Part shown: positions 8,306 to 16,995 of the stretch, piece by piece
How positions within the stretch are numbered: position 1 is the first letter of the stretch
Layout of the letters: each line of letters begins with the position of its first letter
From: CAWJMD01 sp963700925
GTDB taxonomy: Bacteria > Actinomycetota > Actinomycetes > Actinomycetales > CAWJMD01
Assembly: GCA_963700925.1 (NCBI GenBank)
Contig: OY969553.1
Coordinates: 2,666,001 to 2,730,000 of the forward strand
DNA length: 64,000 nucleotides
Reading direction: 5' to 3'
Made by a program: the position numbers and the translations under genes
Notes under the pieces: generated by a model
Databases searched by the model: none
Seen by the model: only the letters and a program-made list of their open reading frames with translations
Told to the model about the DNA's origin: nothing

Positions 8306-10088
8306 TGCAGTTCCGGTTCATCCTTGACCATCGGGTTCCGGTAGGTGGGTTCCAGTTCGCGGACGCGGGTTCGGTTCCTGCGCGACAGGTGTTCGGTAGG
8401 TGGGTGACAGTCGTTCCGGTTCCTGGGTGACACTCCGGCCTGTTGCGGCCGGTCCCGGTGGCTCGTTTCGTTGGCCGACAGGTCTGCGAAAGGAGCCGGG
8501 ATGTTGCGGGAGTTGCTGGTGGCTGAGCAGCGGTATCGGGCGGTGCTGGAGGTCCTGGACGGGGCCACGGTGACCGAGGTCGCTCGCCTGTATGGGGTGC
8601 AGCGTCAGACCGTTCATGACTGGCTGCGCCGGTATGCCGCTGACGGTGGCGCGGTGAACTTGGAGGACCGGTCCTCGCGTCCGCATTCGTGTCCGCACCA
8701 GATGCCGGCGGTGGTCGAGGCGCGGATCCTGGCGTTGCGTGATGAGCATCCGTTGTGGGGTCCGGACCGGATCCGCTACCAGCTGGGGCGGGAGGCGGTC
8801 TGGCCGGTGCCTAGCCGGTCCGGGGTGTACCGGGCCCTGGTCCGGGGCGGCCGGATCGACCCGGCGAAGCGGCGCCGGAAGCGGGCCGACTACCGGCGTT
8901 GGGAGCGGGGCCGGCCGATGGAGCTGTGGCAGATGGATGTGGTCGGTGGGATCCATCTGGGTGACGGGTCCGAGGTCAAGTGCGTGACCGGGATCGATGA
9001 CAACTCCCGGTTCGTGGTCTCGGCGATGCTGGTGGCCCGGGCGAGGGCGCGGCCGGTCTGTGAGGCGCTGCTGGCGGCGTTGAAGCGTCATGGCATCCCG
9101 GAGCAGATCCTCACCGATAACGGGAAGGTGTTCACCGGCCGGTTCGGGCCGGGCGGGTCGAGCAGTGAGGTGTTGTTCGACCGGATCTGCGCCGAGAACG
9201 GGATCAGGCACCTGCTGACCGCGCCCCGGTCGCCGACCACGACCGGGAAGGTGGAGCGGCTGCATAAGACGATGCGGCTGGAGTTCTTCGGCGCCGCCGA
9301 CGGCCAGTACCAGGGCCTGGCCGAGCTGCAGGCCGCGCTGGATCAGTGGGTGGCGCACTACAACACTGAGCGGCCGCACCAGTCGCTGGGGATGCGGCCC
9401 CCGATTGACCGGTTCGTGCTGGCCGGGCCCGGCACCGCGCAGGGTGACCTGGCCGTGGTCGACCCGGTGCCGGTGTTCGTACCCCGGCCTCGCCTGGACC
9501 TGCACCAGCCCGCGGGTCCGCGGCTGCCCGGGGTGCAGCGCTGGGTCGACCAGCGTGGTGTGGTCCGGTTGGCCGGGTTCTCCTACCGGGTCCCGATCGT
9601 GCTGGCCGGGGAACCGGTCGAGGCGGTGGTGTCCGAGAACCTGGTCCAGATCTTCCACCGCGAGGTGCTGGTGGCCAGCCACGCCCAGCGCCGAAAGCCC
9701 GGTCAGGACACCCCGGCTCGGCCGCGGCAAGGCGCCCGGACCGCCCGGACCGCGACCACCGGACCGACCGTGACCAGGATCGCCGACCACACCGGCTGCG
9801 TCTCCTTCGCCGGCACGATGTACCGGGCCGGGAACGCCTGGCGGGGCAAGGCGCTGCAGGTCTCGATCGTCGCCGGGTCGGTCCAGTTGGCCTGCGAGGG
9901 AGTGATTGTGCGGGTCCACCCGATCCGGCACGACCCCGCCAAAGAGCACGGCGCATTCGCTACCCCGAACGGCCGACCCCGCAAACCACGGAAGGACCCG
10001 ACGGCCGCAGCCAGTCAGTCATCACTCACCGGATGAGTGTCTGGCGGGAACCGGAACTGTTCCGTCACCCGGGTGCCGAACCTTGACA
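8304..10088 (+). mobile_element. IS481-like insertion sequence
   Basis: The element is about 1.78 kb with one transposase gene. The ends are imperfectly inverted: TGTGCAGTTCCGG on the left against TGTCAAGGTTCGG read inward from the right, nine of the first 13 positions agreeing. The left subterminal region (8320-8450) carries several GTTCCGGTAGGTGGGT / GTTCCGGTTCCTGGGTGACA-like repeats, and similar GTTCCGG repeats occur near the right end. These are likely transposase-binding sites. Confidence 0.75.
8501..10036 (+). CDS. IS481-family transposase
   Basis: Cut/copy-and-paste transposase with an N-terminal helix-turn-helix (VTEVARLYGVQRQTVHDWLRRY) and an rve/DDE catalytic core: Asp in QMDVVGG, Asp in ILTDNGKVF and Glu in GKVERLHKTMRLEFF. 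A C-terminal region of about 150 residues follows. I choose the ATG at 8501 because AAAGGAG (8488-8494) sits just upstream. A TTG at 8471 is also in frame but has no ribosome site. The 511-residue protein appears intact, so the element may still be active. Confidence 0.92.
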   Translation: MLRELLVAEQRYRAVLEVLDGATVTEVARLYGVQRQTVHDWLRRYAADGGAVNLEDRSSRPHSCPHQMPAVVEARILALRDEHPLWGPDRIRYQLGREAVWPVPSRSGVYRALVRGGRIDPAKRRRKRADYRRWERGRPMELWQMDVVGGIHLGDGSEVKCVTGIDDNSRFVVSAMLVARARARPVCEALLAALKRHGIPEQILTDNGKVFTGRFGPGGSSSEVLFDRICAENGIRHLLTAPRSPTTTGKVERLHKTMRLEFFGAADGQYQGLAELQAALDQWVAHYNTERPHQSLGMRPPIDRFVLAGPGTAQGDLAVVDPVPVFVPRPRLDLHQPAGPRLPGVQRWVDQRGVVRLAGFSYRVPIVLAGEPVEAVVSENLVQIFHREVLVASHAQRRKPGQDTPARPRQGARTARTATTGPTVTRIADHTGCVSFAGTMYRAGNAWRGKALQVSIVAGSVQLACEGVIVRVHPIRHDPAKEHGAFATPNGRPRKPRKDPTAAASQSSLTG

Positions 10089-10114
10089 TGCCCATTTGCG
10101 TCTCAGACCGACTG
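10089..10114. repeat. Right flanking direct repeat of the IS481-like element
   Basis: Exact second copy of 8280-8305, directly after the right transposon end. Without the transposon the two flanks join into one continuous sequence. Confidence 0.75.
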
Positions 10115-10238
10115 ACCGTGAGCCAGCGACGACCTCACTGTCGCCTACATCTTGGGTTGCGGTTGGGCTCCACGCCAGACGGGTGACCAGTCCGGCATGC
10201 TGTGGACGTGGCTCCCCACCCGAGGGGACCATGAGTCC

Positions 10239-11279
10239 ATGAAGCAGGGGCCCAAGGAACCTAGGCGTGAGCGAGCGCAGGTGACGCGCGGGCACTCGCA
10301 TCAAGCGGCCCTTTGGTGCACCGCAGATGTGCCTGCCGCGCAAGCGTTCGAGTACTGGCAGGACCTGATCTGCGACACATTCGTCCAGTTGTCGTCCTCG
10401 CCCACGACTGCGGAGCAGTTTGTCGGGCAGATTCAACATGTCGTCCTCGACGACGTCGAGATGTCAACCGTCCGGGCCAGTGGGCAGGAGGTCCGCCGCA
10501 CGCCTCGCTTGATCGCCCGCAGCAACGAGGAGTATGTCTTGGCGAGCATCCAACTCGCGGGAAGCGGGATGGTGCTGCAGGACGATCGACTCGCGACACT
10601 AGTGCCGGGCGGCATGGCCTTTTACGACAGCACTCGCCCATACACGCTGCATTTCGACGGAGCGTTTGAGCAGTTAGTCGTGCAAGTGCCCCGTCGTCTG
10701 TTGCCCGTCAGCACTCTGCGTCGGGGCACGGCGCTGGCCTTGGCCCCGGAAGGCAGCGGTCGCCTCGTCGCGGACTTCTTCGTCGGGCTTGCCCGCCAGC
10801 GAGTCGTAGACCCCGATGGCGCGGCAGCACTAGCTCCTCACGCTGTCGGGCTCCTCTGCTCAGCTGTGGGGCTTGCCGCTGGCGCCGAGCCTGACGCGCA
10901 GTCCGCGGCGGCGCTGAGTCGACAGCGTGTCCTGGCGTACCTACGACAGCACACGGGCGACCCTGACCTGAATCTGGACTCCATCGCGCTGGCCTGTCAC
11001 CTGTCCCGCCGCAGCCTGTTCCGCGTATTCGCCGACCAGCCGGCGAGTGTGGCCGAGACGCTGCGGCTGCTGCGGGTCGAGCGGGCGAAAGTCTTGCTCA
11101 GGTCGGAACCGCGTCGGACGGTCTCCACGATCGCGGCCGCGTGCGGATTCGCTGGTGAGGCGCAGCTGCATCGGGCCTTCCGTGACCTGACCGGTATGAC
11201 GCCGAACGGTTACCGCGCGGCGGGCGGGCCGGACGCAGGCAAGCCTGTTGATGCGGGGGATGGCACGCGGCGTCAGTGA
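10239..11279 (+). CDS. AraC-family regulator of the nitrile operon
   Basis: DNA-binding activator. The N-terminal half matches the AraC-binding-like domain of the FeaR/NitR type (ARSNEEYVLASIQLAGSGMVLQDDR, then PGGMAFYDSTRPYTLHF). The C-terminal about 100 residues carry two helix-turn-helix units (LDSIALACHLSRRSLFRVF and VSTIAAACGFAGEAQLHRAFRDLTGMTPNGYR). The ATG at 10239 is preferred, with GAGGGG upstream. In-frame starts reach back to 10152. It lies 83 bases before the nitrilase gene in the same direction. AraC proteins of this type control aldoxime/nitrile clusters in other actinobacteria, so an arylacetaldoxime, nitrile or acid is the likely inducer (inference). Confidence 0.88.
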   Translation: MKQGPKEPRRERAQVTRGHSHQAALWCTADVPAAQAFEYWQDLICDTFVQLSSSPTTAEQFVGQIQHVVLDDVEMSTVRASGQEVRRTPRLIARSNEEYVLASIQLAGSGMVLQDDRLATLVPGGMAFYDSTRPYTLHFDGAFEQLVVQVPRRLLPVSTLRRGTALALAPEGSGRLVADFFVGLARQRVVDPDGAAALAPHAVGLLCSAVGLAAGAEPDAQSAAALSRQRVLAYLRQHTGDPDLNLDSIALACHLSRRSLFRVFADQPASVAETLRLLRVERAKVLLRSEPRRTVSTIAAACGFAGEAQLHRAFRDLTGMTPNGYRAAGGPDAGKPVDAGDGTRRQ

Positions 11280-11362
11280 CTGGGGCACGGGGCGTCAGAT
11301 CAGTTTGAGCTGCAGGGGCGAACCTGGCTGAGAAGCGCAGGCCTACGTCCTTGGGAGCAGCT

Positions 11363-12391
11363 ATGGCACCGCACATCGTCCGAGTGGCAGCAGTTCAGGC
11401 CGAGTCGAAGTGGTTGGACTTGGCGGCCGGGGTGGAGCACGTGGTTGACCTGATCGCGGAGGCGGCCGCCGGTGGTGCACAGCTGGTGGCGTTTCCCGAG
11501 ACGTTCATCCCCGGATACCCGTGGTGGATCTGGCTGGACTCTCCAGCGTGGGGCATGCAGCTTGTCCCGCGCTACAGCGAGGCGTCGATGACTCGGGACG
11601 GCGCCGAGATGGCCACTATCGCGGCGGCCGCTGCTCGGCACCACGTTCACGTTGTCTTTGGGTTCAGCGAGCGGGCTGGTGGCAGCCTCTACATGGCGCA
11701 GGCGTTCATCAGCGACGCTGGCGAGGTCGTCTCAGTACGGCGCAAGTTGAAGCCGACCCACGTCGAGCGTTCGGTGTTCGGCGAAGGTGACGGCAGCGAC
11801 CTTCAGGTTCATGACACCGAGCTGGGCAAGCTCGGAGCGCTGAATTGCTGGGAGCACTTCCAGCCGCTGACGAAGTACGCGATGTACAGCATGGGCGAGC
11901 AGATCCACGTTGCATCCTGGCCGAGCTTTTCGATCTACCGCGGTGCGGCGCAGGCACTCAGCGCACAGGTGAACAACGCGGCAAGCCTGATGTACGCCGT
12001 CGAGGGACAGTGCTTCGTCTTGGCACCGTGCGGTGTCGTCGGTCAGGCGGCACACGAGCTGTTCTGCGACACAGACCTCAAACGGCAGCTACTGCTGCAG
12101 GGCGGCGGGTTCACCCGGATCTACGGACCCGAAGGCAGCGAGCTGGCGGAGCCGCTGGCTGAGAACGAGGAAGGGTTCCTGTTCGCCGATCTCGACTTCT
12201 CCCTGATCGCGATCGCCAAGTCCGCCGCAGATCCAGTCGGTCATTACTCACGGCCCGACGTCGTCCGACTCCTGCTCAACCGCAACCCCAACCCGACGGT
12301 CGTGAATCAACCACTCCTTCCGGGTGGCGACGATTGGGTTGAAGTCTCGCCGCAGACCCCCCTTGAGGTCGCAGGCCAGGGCCGGGCCTGA
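11363..12391 (+). CDS. Nitrilase
   Basis: Hydrolyses a nitrile to the carboxylic acid and ammonia. The Glu-Lys-Cys triad is in place: Glu46 in FPETFIPGYP, Lys128 in RRKLKPTHVER and Cys162 in LNCWEHFQP. The CWEH sequence after the nucleophile is typical of true nitrilases rather than amidases. The length of 342 residues is normal. I start at ATG 11363 (GGGAG nearby) rather than the in-frame TTG at 11351. The next gene, aldoxime dehydratase, begins one base after the stop, so the two are translationally linked. Given the downstream phenylacetate-CoA ligase, phenylacetonitrile or a similar arylacetonitrile is the probable substrate. Confidence 0.92.
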   Translation: MAPHIVRVAAVQAESKWLDLAAGVEHVVDLIAEAAAGGAQLVAFPETFIPGYPWWIWLDSPAWGMQLVPRYSEASMTRDGAEMATIAAAAARHHVHVVFGFSERAGGSLYMAQAFISDAGEVVSVRRKLKPTHVERSVFGEGDGSDLQVHDTELGKLGALNCWEHFQPLTKYAMYSMGEQIHVASWPSFSIYRGAAQALSAQVNNAASLMYAVEGQCFVLAPCGVVGQAAHELFCDTDLKRQLLLQGGGFTRIYGPEGSELAEPLAENEEGFLFADLDFSLIAIAKSAADPVGHYSRPDVVRLLLNRNPNPTVVNQPLLPGGDDWVEVSPQTPLEVAGQGRA

Positions 12392-12392
12392 G

Positions 12393-13439
12393 ATGGCCAC
12401 CTTGGAATCGGCCATACCCAGCCACCTCGTCGTCCCCCGGACCCAGATCGCCCGCACACCAGCCGACTTCACGCCGCCGTACCCGTCCTTCAGCGCCCGC
12501 TTCGCGGCAAAGACCAAGCGGGTGGTCATGGCGTACTTCGGCGTCCAGTGCCCGCAGTTGAGTGAGCCGGCCCTACTTGCGCCGACATTGGCTGAGCTTC
12601 GCGAGCAACTGGCCGCCGAAGACGGCGCCGGACATGTCGATCGGGCGACCTACGTGGACGAGGCCGGGTTCACCACTGTCCTTGTCATCGCCTACTGGGA
12701 CGACCCGGAGCGCTATGACCGGTGGCTGGACAGCACGCCGTCCTGGACCCGCGATGAGCGCACTAGCACCGGGCTCGGCTTTTTCACGGAGGTGCTGCGG
12801 CCATCGGTGCAGCGGTACGAGACCCTTTTCTCGAACGACCGCGTCGAGGGTGTGTCGCGACTCGCGGACGGCCTCAGCGGCGAGGTCCTCGAGCACGCCT
12901 ACTGGGGTGGTGCCCGGGACAGGATGCCTCTGGCGCAGACCGACGACCTCGCTCCCGAAGGCCGCCCGAGCGTCGTCCAGGACGGGCCGCGTCGACGCGT
13001 CACACCACAACAGAACCTCTGCCTCATCAGGTCGGGGCAGGAGTGGACCGAGACAGCCGACGAGGAGCGGCGCATGTACCTGGAGGACGTCGAGCCCGTG
13101 CTCCGGTCCGGTATGGACTTCCTGCGCGACGACGGTCTCGCGATCGGTTGCTACAGCAACCGCTACGTGCGGTTGCTGGACGACGATGGTCAACTCACCG
13201 ACAGAAGCTTCGGCATGGGTTGGTGGCGCAGCATGGCCGACCTCGACAGCTGGGCGGAGTCACACCCGACGCACGTGGCCATCTTCGGAGCTGCCATGCG
13301 CTACCTGACCACGATGGGGCCGGCAGCCCGCCTTCGGCTGTACCACGAAATCACTGTCGCAGCCGCCGAAGAACAGTCGTTCGTGTACCTCAACTGCCAC
13401 GACCGCACCGGGATGTTGCGGGCCGCCACGGTGGGGTAG
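12393..13439 (+). CDS. oxd: Aldoxime dehydratase (haem enzyme)
   Basis: Removes water from an aldoxime to give the nitrile, using a haem whose iron binds the substrate nitrogen. The 348-residue length and the sequence are typical of Oxd proteins: HLVVPRTQ near the N-terminus, VVMAYFGVQCP, the SFGMGWWRSMADLDSWAESHPTH segment with His291/His294, and LYHE with His318. One of the former histidines should be the haem ligand and His318 the distal acid/base, by analogy with characterised enzymes. ATG 12393 starts one base after the nitrilase stop. Oxd and nitrilase genes side by side define the classic aldoxime-nitrile pathway. Confidence 0.92.
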   Translation: MATLESAIPSHLVVPRTQIARTPADFTPPYPSFSARFAAKTKRVVMAYFGVQCPQLSEPALLAPTLAELREQLAAEDGAGHVDRATYVDEAGFTTVLVIAYWDDPERYDRWLDSTPSWTRDERTSTGLGFFTEVLRPSVQRYETLFSNDRVEGVSRLADGLSGEVLEHAYWGGARDRMPLAQTDDLAPEGRPSVVQDGPRRRVTPQQNLCLIRSGQEWTETADEERRMYLEDVEPVLRSGMDFLRDDGLAIGCYSNRYVRLLDDDGQLTDRSFGMGWWRSMADLDSWAESHPTHVAIFGAAMRYLTTMGPAARLRLYHEITVAAAEEQSFVYLNCHDRTGMLRAATVG

Positions 13440-13478
13440 AGCTCGTCAGCGTCGGACCTTCGGCCGAGAGGAATCGCT

Positions 13479-14786
13479 GTGCAGGATCTGACGCCCGCAC
13501 CTGACGAGCTGGAGCCGATCGACAGGGCCTCGCGTGACGAGCTGCAGGCGCTGCAGCTGGAGCGCCTGCAGTGGTCGCTGGGGCACGCGTACGAGAACGT
13601 GCCGCACTACCGGGCCGCGTTCTATGCGGCCGGCGTCCGTCCCAGCGACTGCCGCTCGCTCGAGGATCTGGGACGGTTCCCGTTCACGACCAAGCAGGAC
13701 CTGCGCGACAACTACCCGTTCGGGATGTTCGCGGTTCCGCGAGAGCAGGTCTCGCGTGTTCACGCCTCGTCCGGCACGACTGGCAAACCGACCGTCGTCG
13801 GCTACACCGCGAACGACATCCGCACCTGGTCGGCGGTGATGGCGCGGTCGATCCGGGCCAGCGGCGGACGGGCCGGCGACGTGGTGCATGTCGCCTACGG
13901 GTACGGCCTGTTCACCGGTGGCCTCGGCGCGCACTACGGGGCTGAGGCGCTCGGCTGCACAGTCGTCCCCGTGTCAGGTGGCATGACCGAGCGGCAGGTG
14001 ATGCTGATCCAGGACTTCCGTCCGGACGTCATCATGGTGACGCCCTCGTACATGCTCGCGATCGTCGACGAGATGCAACGGCAAGGCATCGACCCGCGGT
14101 CGACGTCGCTGAAGGTCGGCATCTTCGGGGCGGAGCCGTGGACGAACGAGATGCGGTCCGAGATGGAGCAGCGGCTGGACATGCACGCCGTCGACATCTA
14201 CGGCCTGTCGGAGGTGATGGGTCCCGGGGTGGCGAACGAGTGCGTCGAGACCAAGGACGGCCTGCACGTGTGGGAGGACCACTTCTATCCCGAGGTCGTC
14301 GACCCGCTCAGCGGTGAGGTGCTGCCAGACGGTGAGCGGGGCGAGCTGGTGTTCACGTCGCTGACCAAGGAGGCGACGCCGGTGGTGCGGTACCGCACTC
14401 GCGACCTGACCCGCCTGCTGCCGGGTACGGCCCGCACCATGCGGCGGATGGAGAAGGTCACCGGACGCACCGACGACATGATGATCGTCCGCGGGGTGAA
14501 CCTGTTCCCGACCCAGATCGAGGAGCTGATCCTGCGCACCCCGGCGCTGTCTCCGCACTTCCAGTGCGTGCTGACGCGCGAGGGCCGCATGGACGACCTG
14601 GAGGTGCGGGTCGAGAGGCGACCTGACGTCACCCCTGAGATCGCCTCAGCGGCAGGGCAGGACCTCGCCTCGCTGGTCAAGCAGCTGATCGGCGTCAGCG
14701 TCAGGGTCAGGGTCGTCGACCCCGACGGCATCGAGCGCTCTGTCGGCAAGATGCGCCGCATCGTCGACGAGCGAGCCCAAAACTGA
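13479..14786 (+). CDS. paaK: Phenylacetate-CoA ligase
   Basis: Activates phenylacetate to phenylacetyl-CoA with ATP through an acyl-adenylate. The 435-residue protein has the AMP-binding signature SSGTTGKPTVVGYT, VAYGYGLFTGGLGAHYG, IYGLSEVMGPGVA and the C-terminal hinge RTDDMMIVRGVNLFPTQIE, all diagnostic of PaaK. The GTG start at 13479 follows GAGAGGA. It lies 39 bases downstream of the aldoxime dehydratase gene. No other paa genes are in the window, so the CoA ester must feed a pathway encoded elsewhere. The context makes this the last step of the aldoxime-to-CoA route. Confidence 0.92.
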   Translation: MQDLTPAPDELEPIDRASRDELQALQLERLQWSLGHAYENVPHYRAAFYAAGVRPSDCRSLEDLGRFPFTTKQDLRDNYPFGMFAVPREQVSRVHASSGTTGKPTVVGYTANDIRTWSAVMARSIRASGGRAGDVVHVAYGYGLFTGGLGAHYGAEALGCTVVPVSGGMTERQVMLIQDFRPDVIMVTPSYMLAIVDEMQRQGIDPRSTSLKVGIFGAEPWTNEMRSEMEQRLDMHAVDIYGLSEVMGPGVANECVETKDGLHVWEDHFYPEVVDPLSGEVLPDGERGELVFTSLTKEATPVVRYRTRDLTRLLPGTARTMRRMEKVTGRTDDMMIVRGVNLFPTQIEELILRTPALSPHFQCVLTREGRMDDLEVRVERRPDVTPEIASAAGQDLASLVKQLIGVSVRVRVVDPDGIERSVGKMRRIVDERAQN

Positions 14787-14963
14787 CACGTCGTGCGGAC
14801 CCGGCCGCCAACGTCATCGGGTGAGTGTGCCGCGCAGCGATGCCGGTGTGCGGCGGCGCCCTTGTGGACACTGTCTCGATGTGCCGCGAGCCGACCTAGG
14901 TGGGAAACGGTCGGATACCGACCCGCACCATCGAAGGCAACAGTTGGTGGCGAGGTCACAGTG

Positions 14964-16103
14964 CTAGCGCGAGGCAATGTCCGTCCCCGGGTACAGAACC
15001 TTGACATCGCCGAAAATCTCGTCCATGACGGCAGCCCCGGTCTCGACCACAGGGCGGATCTGGTGGCGGTACACCAGCTCCGAGACGCTGGTTCCGGAGT
15101 GCCCAACCAGACGGGATATCTCCTCGATCCGCACACCTGCATCCGACAGCAGCGACACGAACGAGTGCCGCAGCTCGCGAGGCGTCCACTCGTCAGCCGT
15201 GATGCCCTCAACGAGCTTGAGCGCACTCCGGAAGTCCCGACGCACGTTGTTCACGTCGAGCTGTCCGCCCAGGGTGTCGGTGAAGACGAAACCGGGCCCC
15301 GCCTTCCACAGCACGCCGGCATCTTGGCGTTCGGCCGCTTGCTGAAGCCGCTGGGCTTCAAGCGCGTCCACACAGATGCGCGGGAGCGCGATGGTCCGGC
15401 GTGACTTGCGAGTCTTGGTCTCGCCACCGCGACGCACAGAACGCCACACCATCATGTGCGGGGGAACGCCGTTGCTCGGTCCAAGGACAACGTGGTCCCA
15501 CGTGAGGGCGCGCATCTCCTCTGTTCGTGCCCCGGTCAGCATCGCCACCACGATGTACGCGTGCATCCGGTGGCCCTTGGTCTGACGGAGGATCGCGTCG
15601 GCTTGTGCCGCCGTGAAGCTCTTTGATGGCCTACCGGCGCGACCCTCGGGAAGCTCGACATGCTCGGCGACGTTGCGCACCGCCAGCTCGTGAGCGATCG
15701 CGCGGCGGATGGACCGGCTGAGCACCATGCGCGCCTTGTCGAGGGTGGACTTGCCCACGCTGTGCGAGATCTCGTGGAGCCAGCGCTCAACGTCGCGGAC
15801 CGCAAGATCCCTGAGTCTCGCCGCGCCCAGGTGCGGGATGAGACGTGTATTGGCTACGGAGGCAAAGCTCTTCACGGTGTTCGGGTTGCGGCCGGTCAGG
15901 CCGAACCTGAGCCAGTCGCGAACCGCCTCCTCCACGCCGTAACGCTCAGACCTCGCCGTGGCGCCCTTCTCGCGCTCCCGCACCGCCTTCCTCAGCGCAG
16001 TCCGCCAGTTGATCTGCGTCAGTCGAGCGCGCGGAGCGCGGCATAAAGGGCGTTCGGCCTCGAAGGGTCGTGGCCCGAACCTGAGGCACAGCCACCGCGT
16101 CAT
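14964..16103 (-). CDS. Tyrosine recombinase / integrase of island 1
   Basis: Site-specific recombinase of the phage-integrase family. The core-binding domain spans about residues 55-150 (NPNTVKSFASVANTRLIPHLGAARLRDL). The catalytic domain shows Arg in GARTEEMR, HxxR-type RELRHSF, GHSG and the nucleophile Tyr in ELVYRHQIRP. The first about 36 residues, rich in Arg/Cys, do not look like the expected arm-binding N-terminus, so the 5' end may be damaged. The C-terminal motif RHQIRPV..TG...MDEIFG is shared with the remnant at 48.2-48.5 kb. It lies in the middle of the island rather than at an att site, which hints at nested insertion. Confidence 0.88.
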   Translation of the reverse strand: MTRWLCLRFGPRPFEAERPLCRAPRARLTQINWRTALRKAVREREKGATARSERYGVEEAVRDWLRFGLTGRNPNTVKSFASVANTRLIPHLGAARLRDLAVRDVERWLHEISHSVGKSTLDKARMVLSRSIRRAIAHELAVRNVAEHVELPEGRAGRPSKSFTAAQADAILRQTKGHRMHAYIVVAMLTGARTEEMRALTWDHVVLGPSNGVPPHMMVWRSVRRGGETKTRKSRRTIALPRICVDALEAQRLQQAAERQDAGVLWKAGPGFVFTDTLGGQLDVNNVRRDFRSALKLVEGITADEWTPRELRHSFVSLLSDAGVRIEEISRLVGHSGTSVSELVYRHQIRPVVETGAAVMDEIFGDVKVLYPGTDIASR

Positions 16104-16322
16104 TCGCGGTATGACGGGGTCGCAGACCTTGCTCTGACGAGCGATTCACGGCAGGAGCAATGCGCGGTGTCCGCGTCCGATCGGTGACCGACACGGTCAC
16201 CCCTATCAGGAACCGACATACACCACTCGACGGGACTCAATCGCGGCCCAGCGCCATGGTCCCGTCGAGACGGGACCCCGAGCCCATGCGCCGGGACGCG
16301 GTCGACCACGAGAGTCGAACGC

Positions 16323-16991
16323 ATGAAACGAAACCGCACTCTCATCATCTCCGCGCTCTTCGCCAGCCTAGGCCCCCTCGTGGGCAACGGGCTGTACGCC
16401 GTCCCGGGAAGCAGCGGCGAGGCCATCCTCGCCGAGGCCCGAAGAGGGCTCCCCACGAGCGCCTACTTCGGATACACCCTGGAACTGCTCGGCTTCGCCG
16501 CGCTCGCTGTGCTCTTCGCCTGGATCGTGGCGTTCCTGTTCGAGCGTGGGCCGGTAGCCGCAGTCGCGACCGGGATCGCTGGCTCGGCCATGCTCGCCGT
16601 CAAGGTCGGCTCCGTTGCGCCGATGATGACCGTGTACTCCATGCCCGACGTGCTCGATCCCATGACCGCGGAAGCGCTGATCTCGATGACCGACCAGTCG
16701 TTCGTCGTCTCGGGCTTCCTGATGTCGGTCGCGTTCCTGGCGGCCGGGGTCGGGCTGCTGGCCACCGAGTTTCCCCGCTGGCTCGCCTGCTGGGCGACGG
16801 CGGCGGGCGGGCTCGGAGTCATCGCCGGGATGGTCGGGGTCGTGCGCCCCGAGGCCTACGTGCCCATTCCCTACCTGCTGCTCCTCGTCTGGATGATTGC
16901 CGTCGCCCTCACGACGGTCATGCGGCCCGATAGCGCCGCCCGGGTGATTCCATCGAAACGGATTCACCAGCAGGTCGCTGCCGCAGAATGA
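16323..16991 (+). CDS. Hypothetical six-helix membrane protein
   Basis: 222 residues with about six hydrophobic segments (LIISALFASLGPLVGNGLY, GFAALAVLFAWIVAFL, AGSAMLAVKVGSVAPMM, GFLMSVAFLAAGVGLL, AGGLGVIAGMVGVV, LLLLVWMIAVALTTVM). The pattern resembles DUF4386-type small membrane proteins. No catalytic motif is visible. The stop is four bases before the GTG of the sensor kinase, so it belongs to that operon and may modulate or be controlled by the two-component pair. Confidence 0.6.
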   Translation: MKRNRTLIISALFASLGPLVGNGLYAVPGSSGEAILAEARRGLPTSAYFGYTLELLGFAALAVLFAWIVAFLFERGPVAAVATGIAGSAMLAVKVGSVAPMMTVYSMPDVLDPMTAEALISMTDQSFVVSGFLMSVAFLAAGVGLLATEFPRWLACWATAAGGLGVIAGMVGVVRPEAYVPIPYLLLLVWMIAVALTTVMRPDSAARVIPSKRIHQQVAAAE

Positions 16992-16995
16992 ATCC

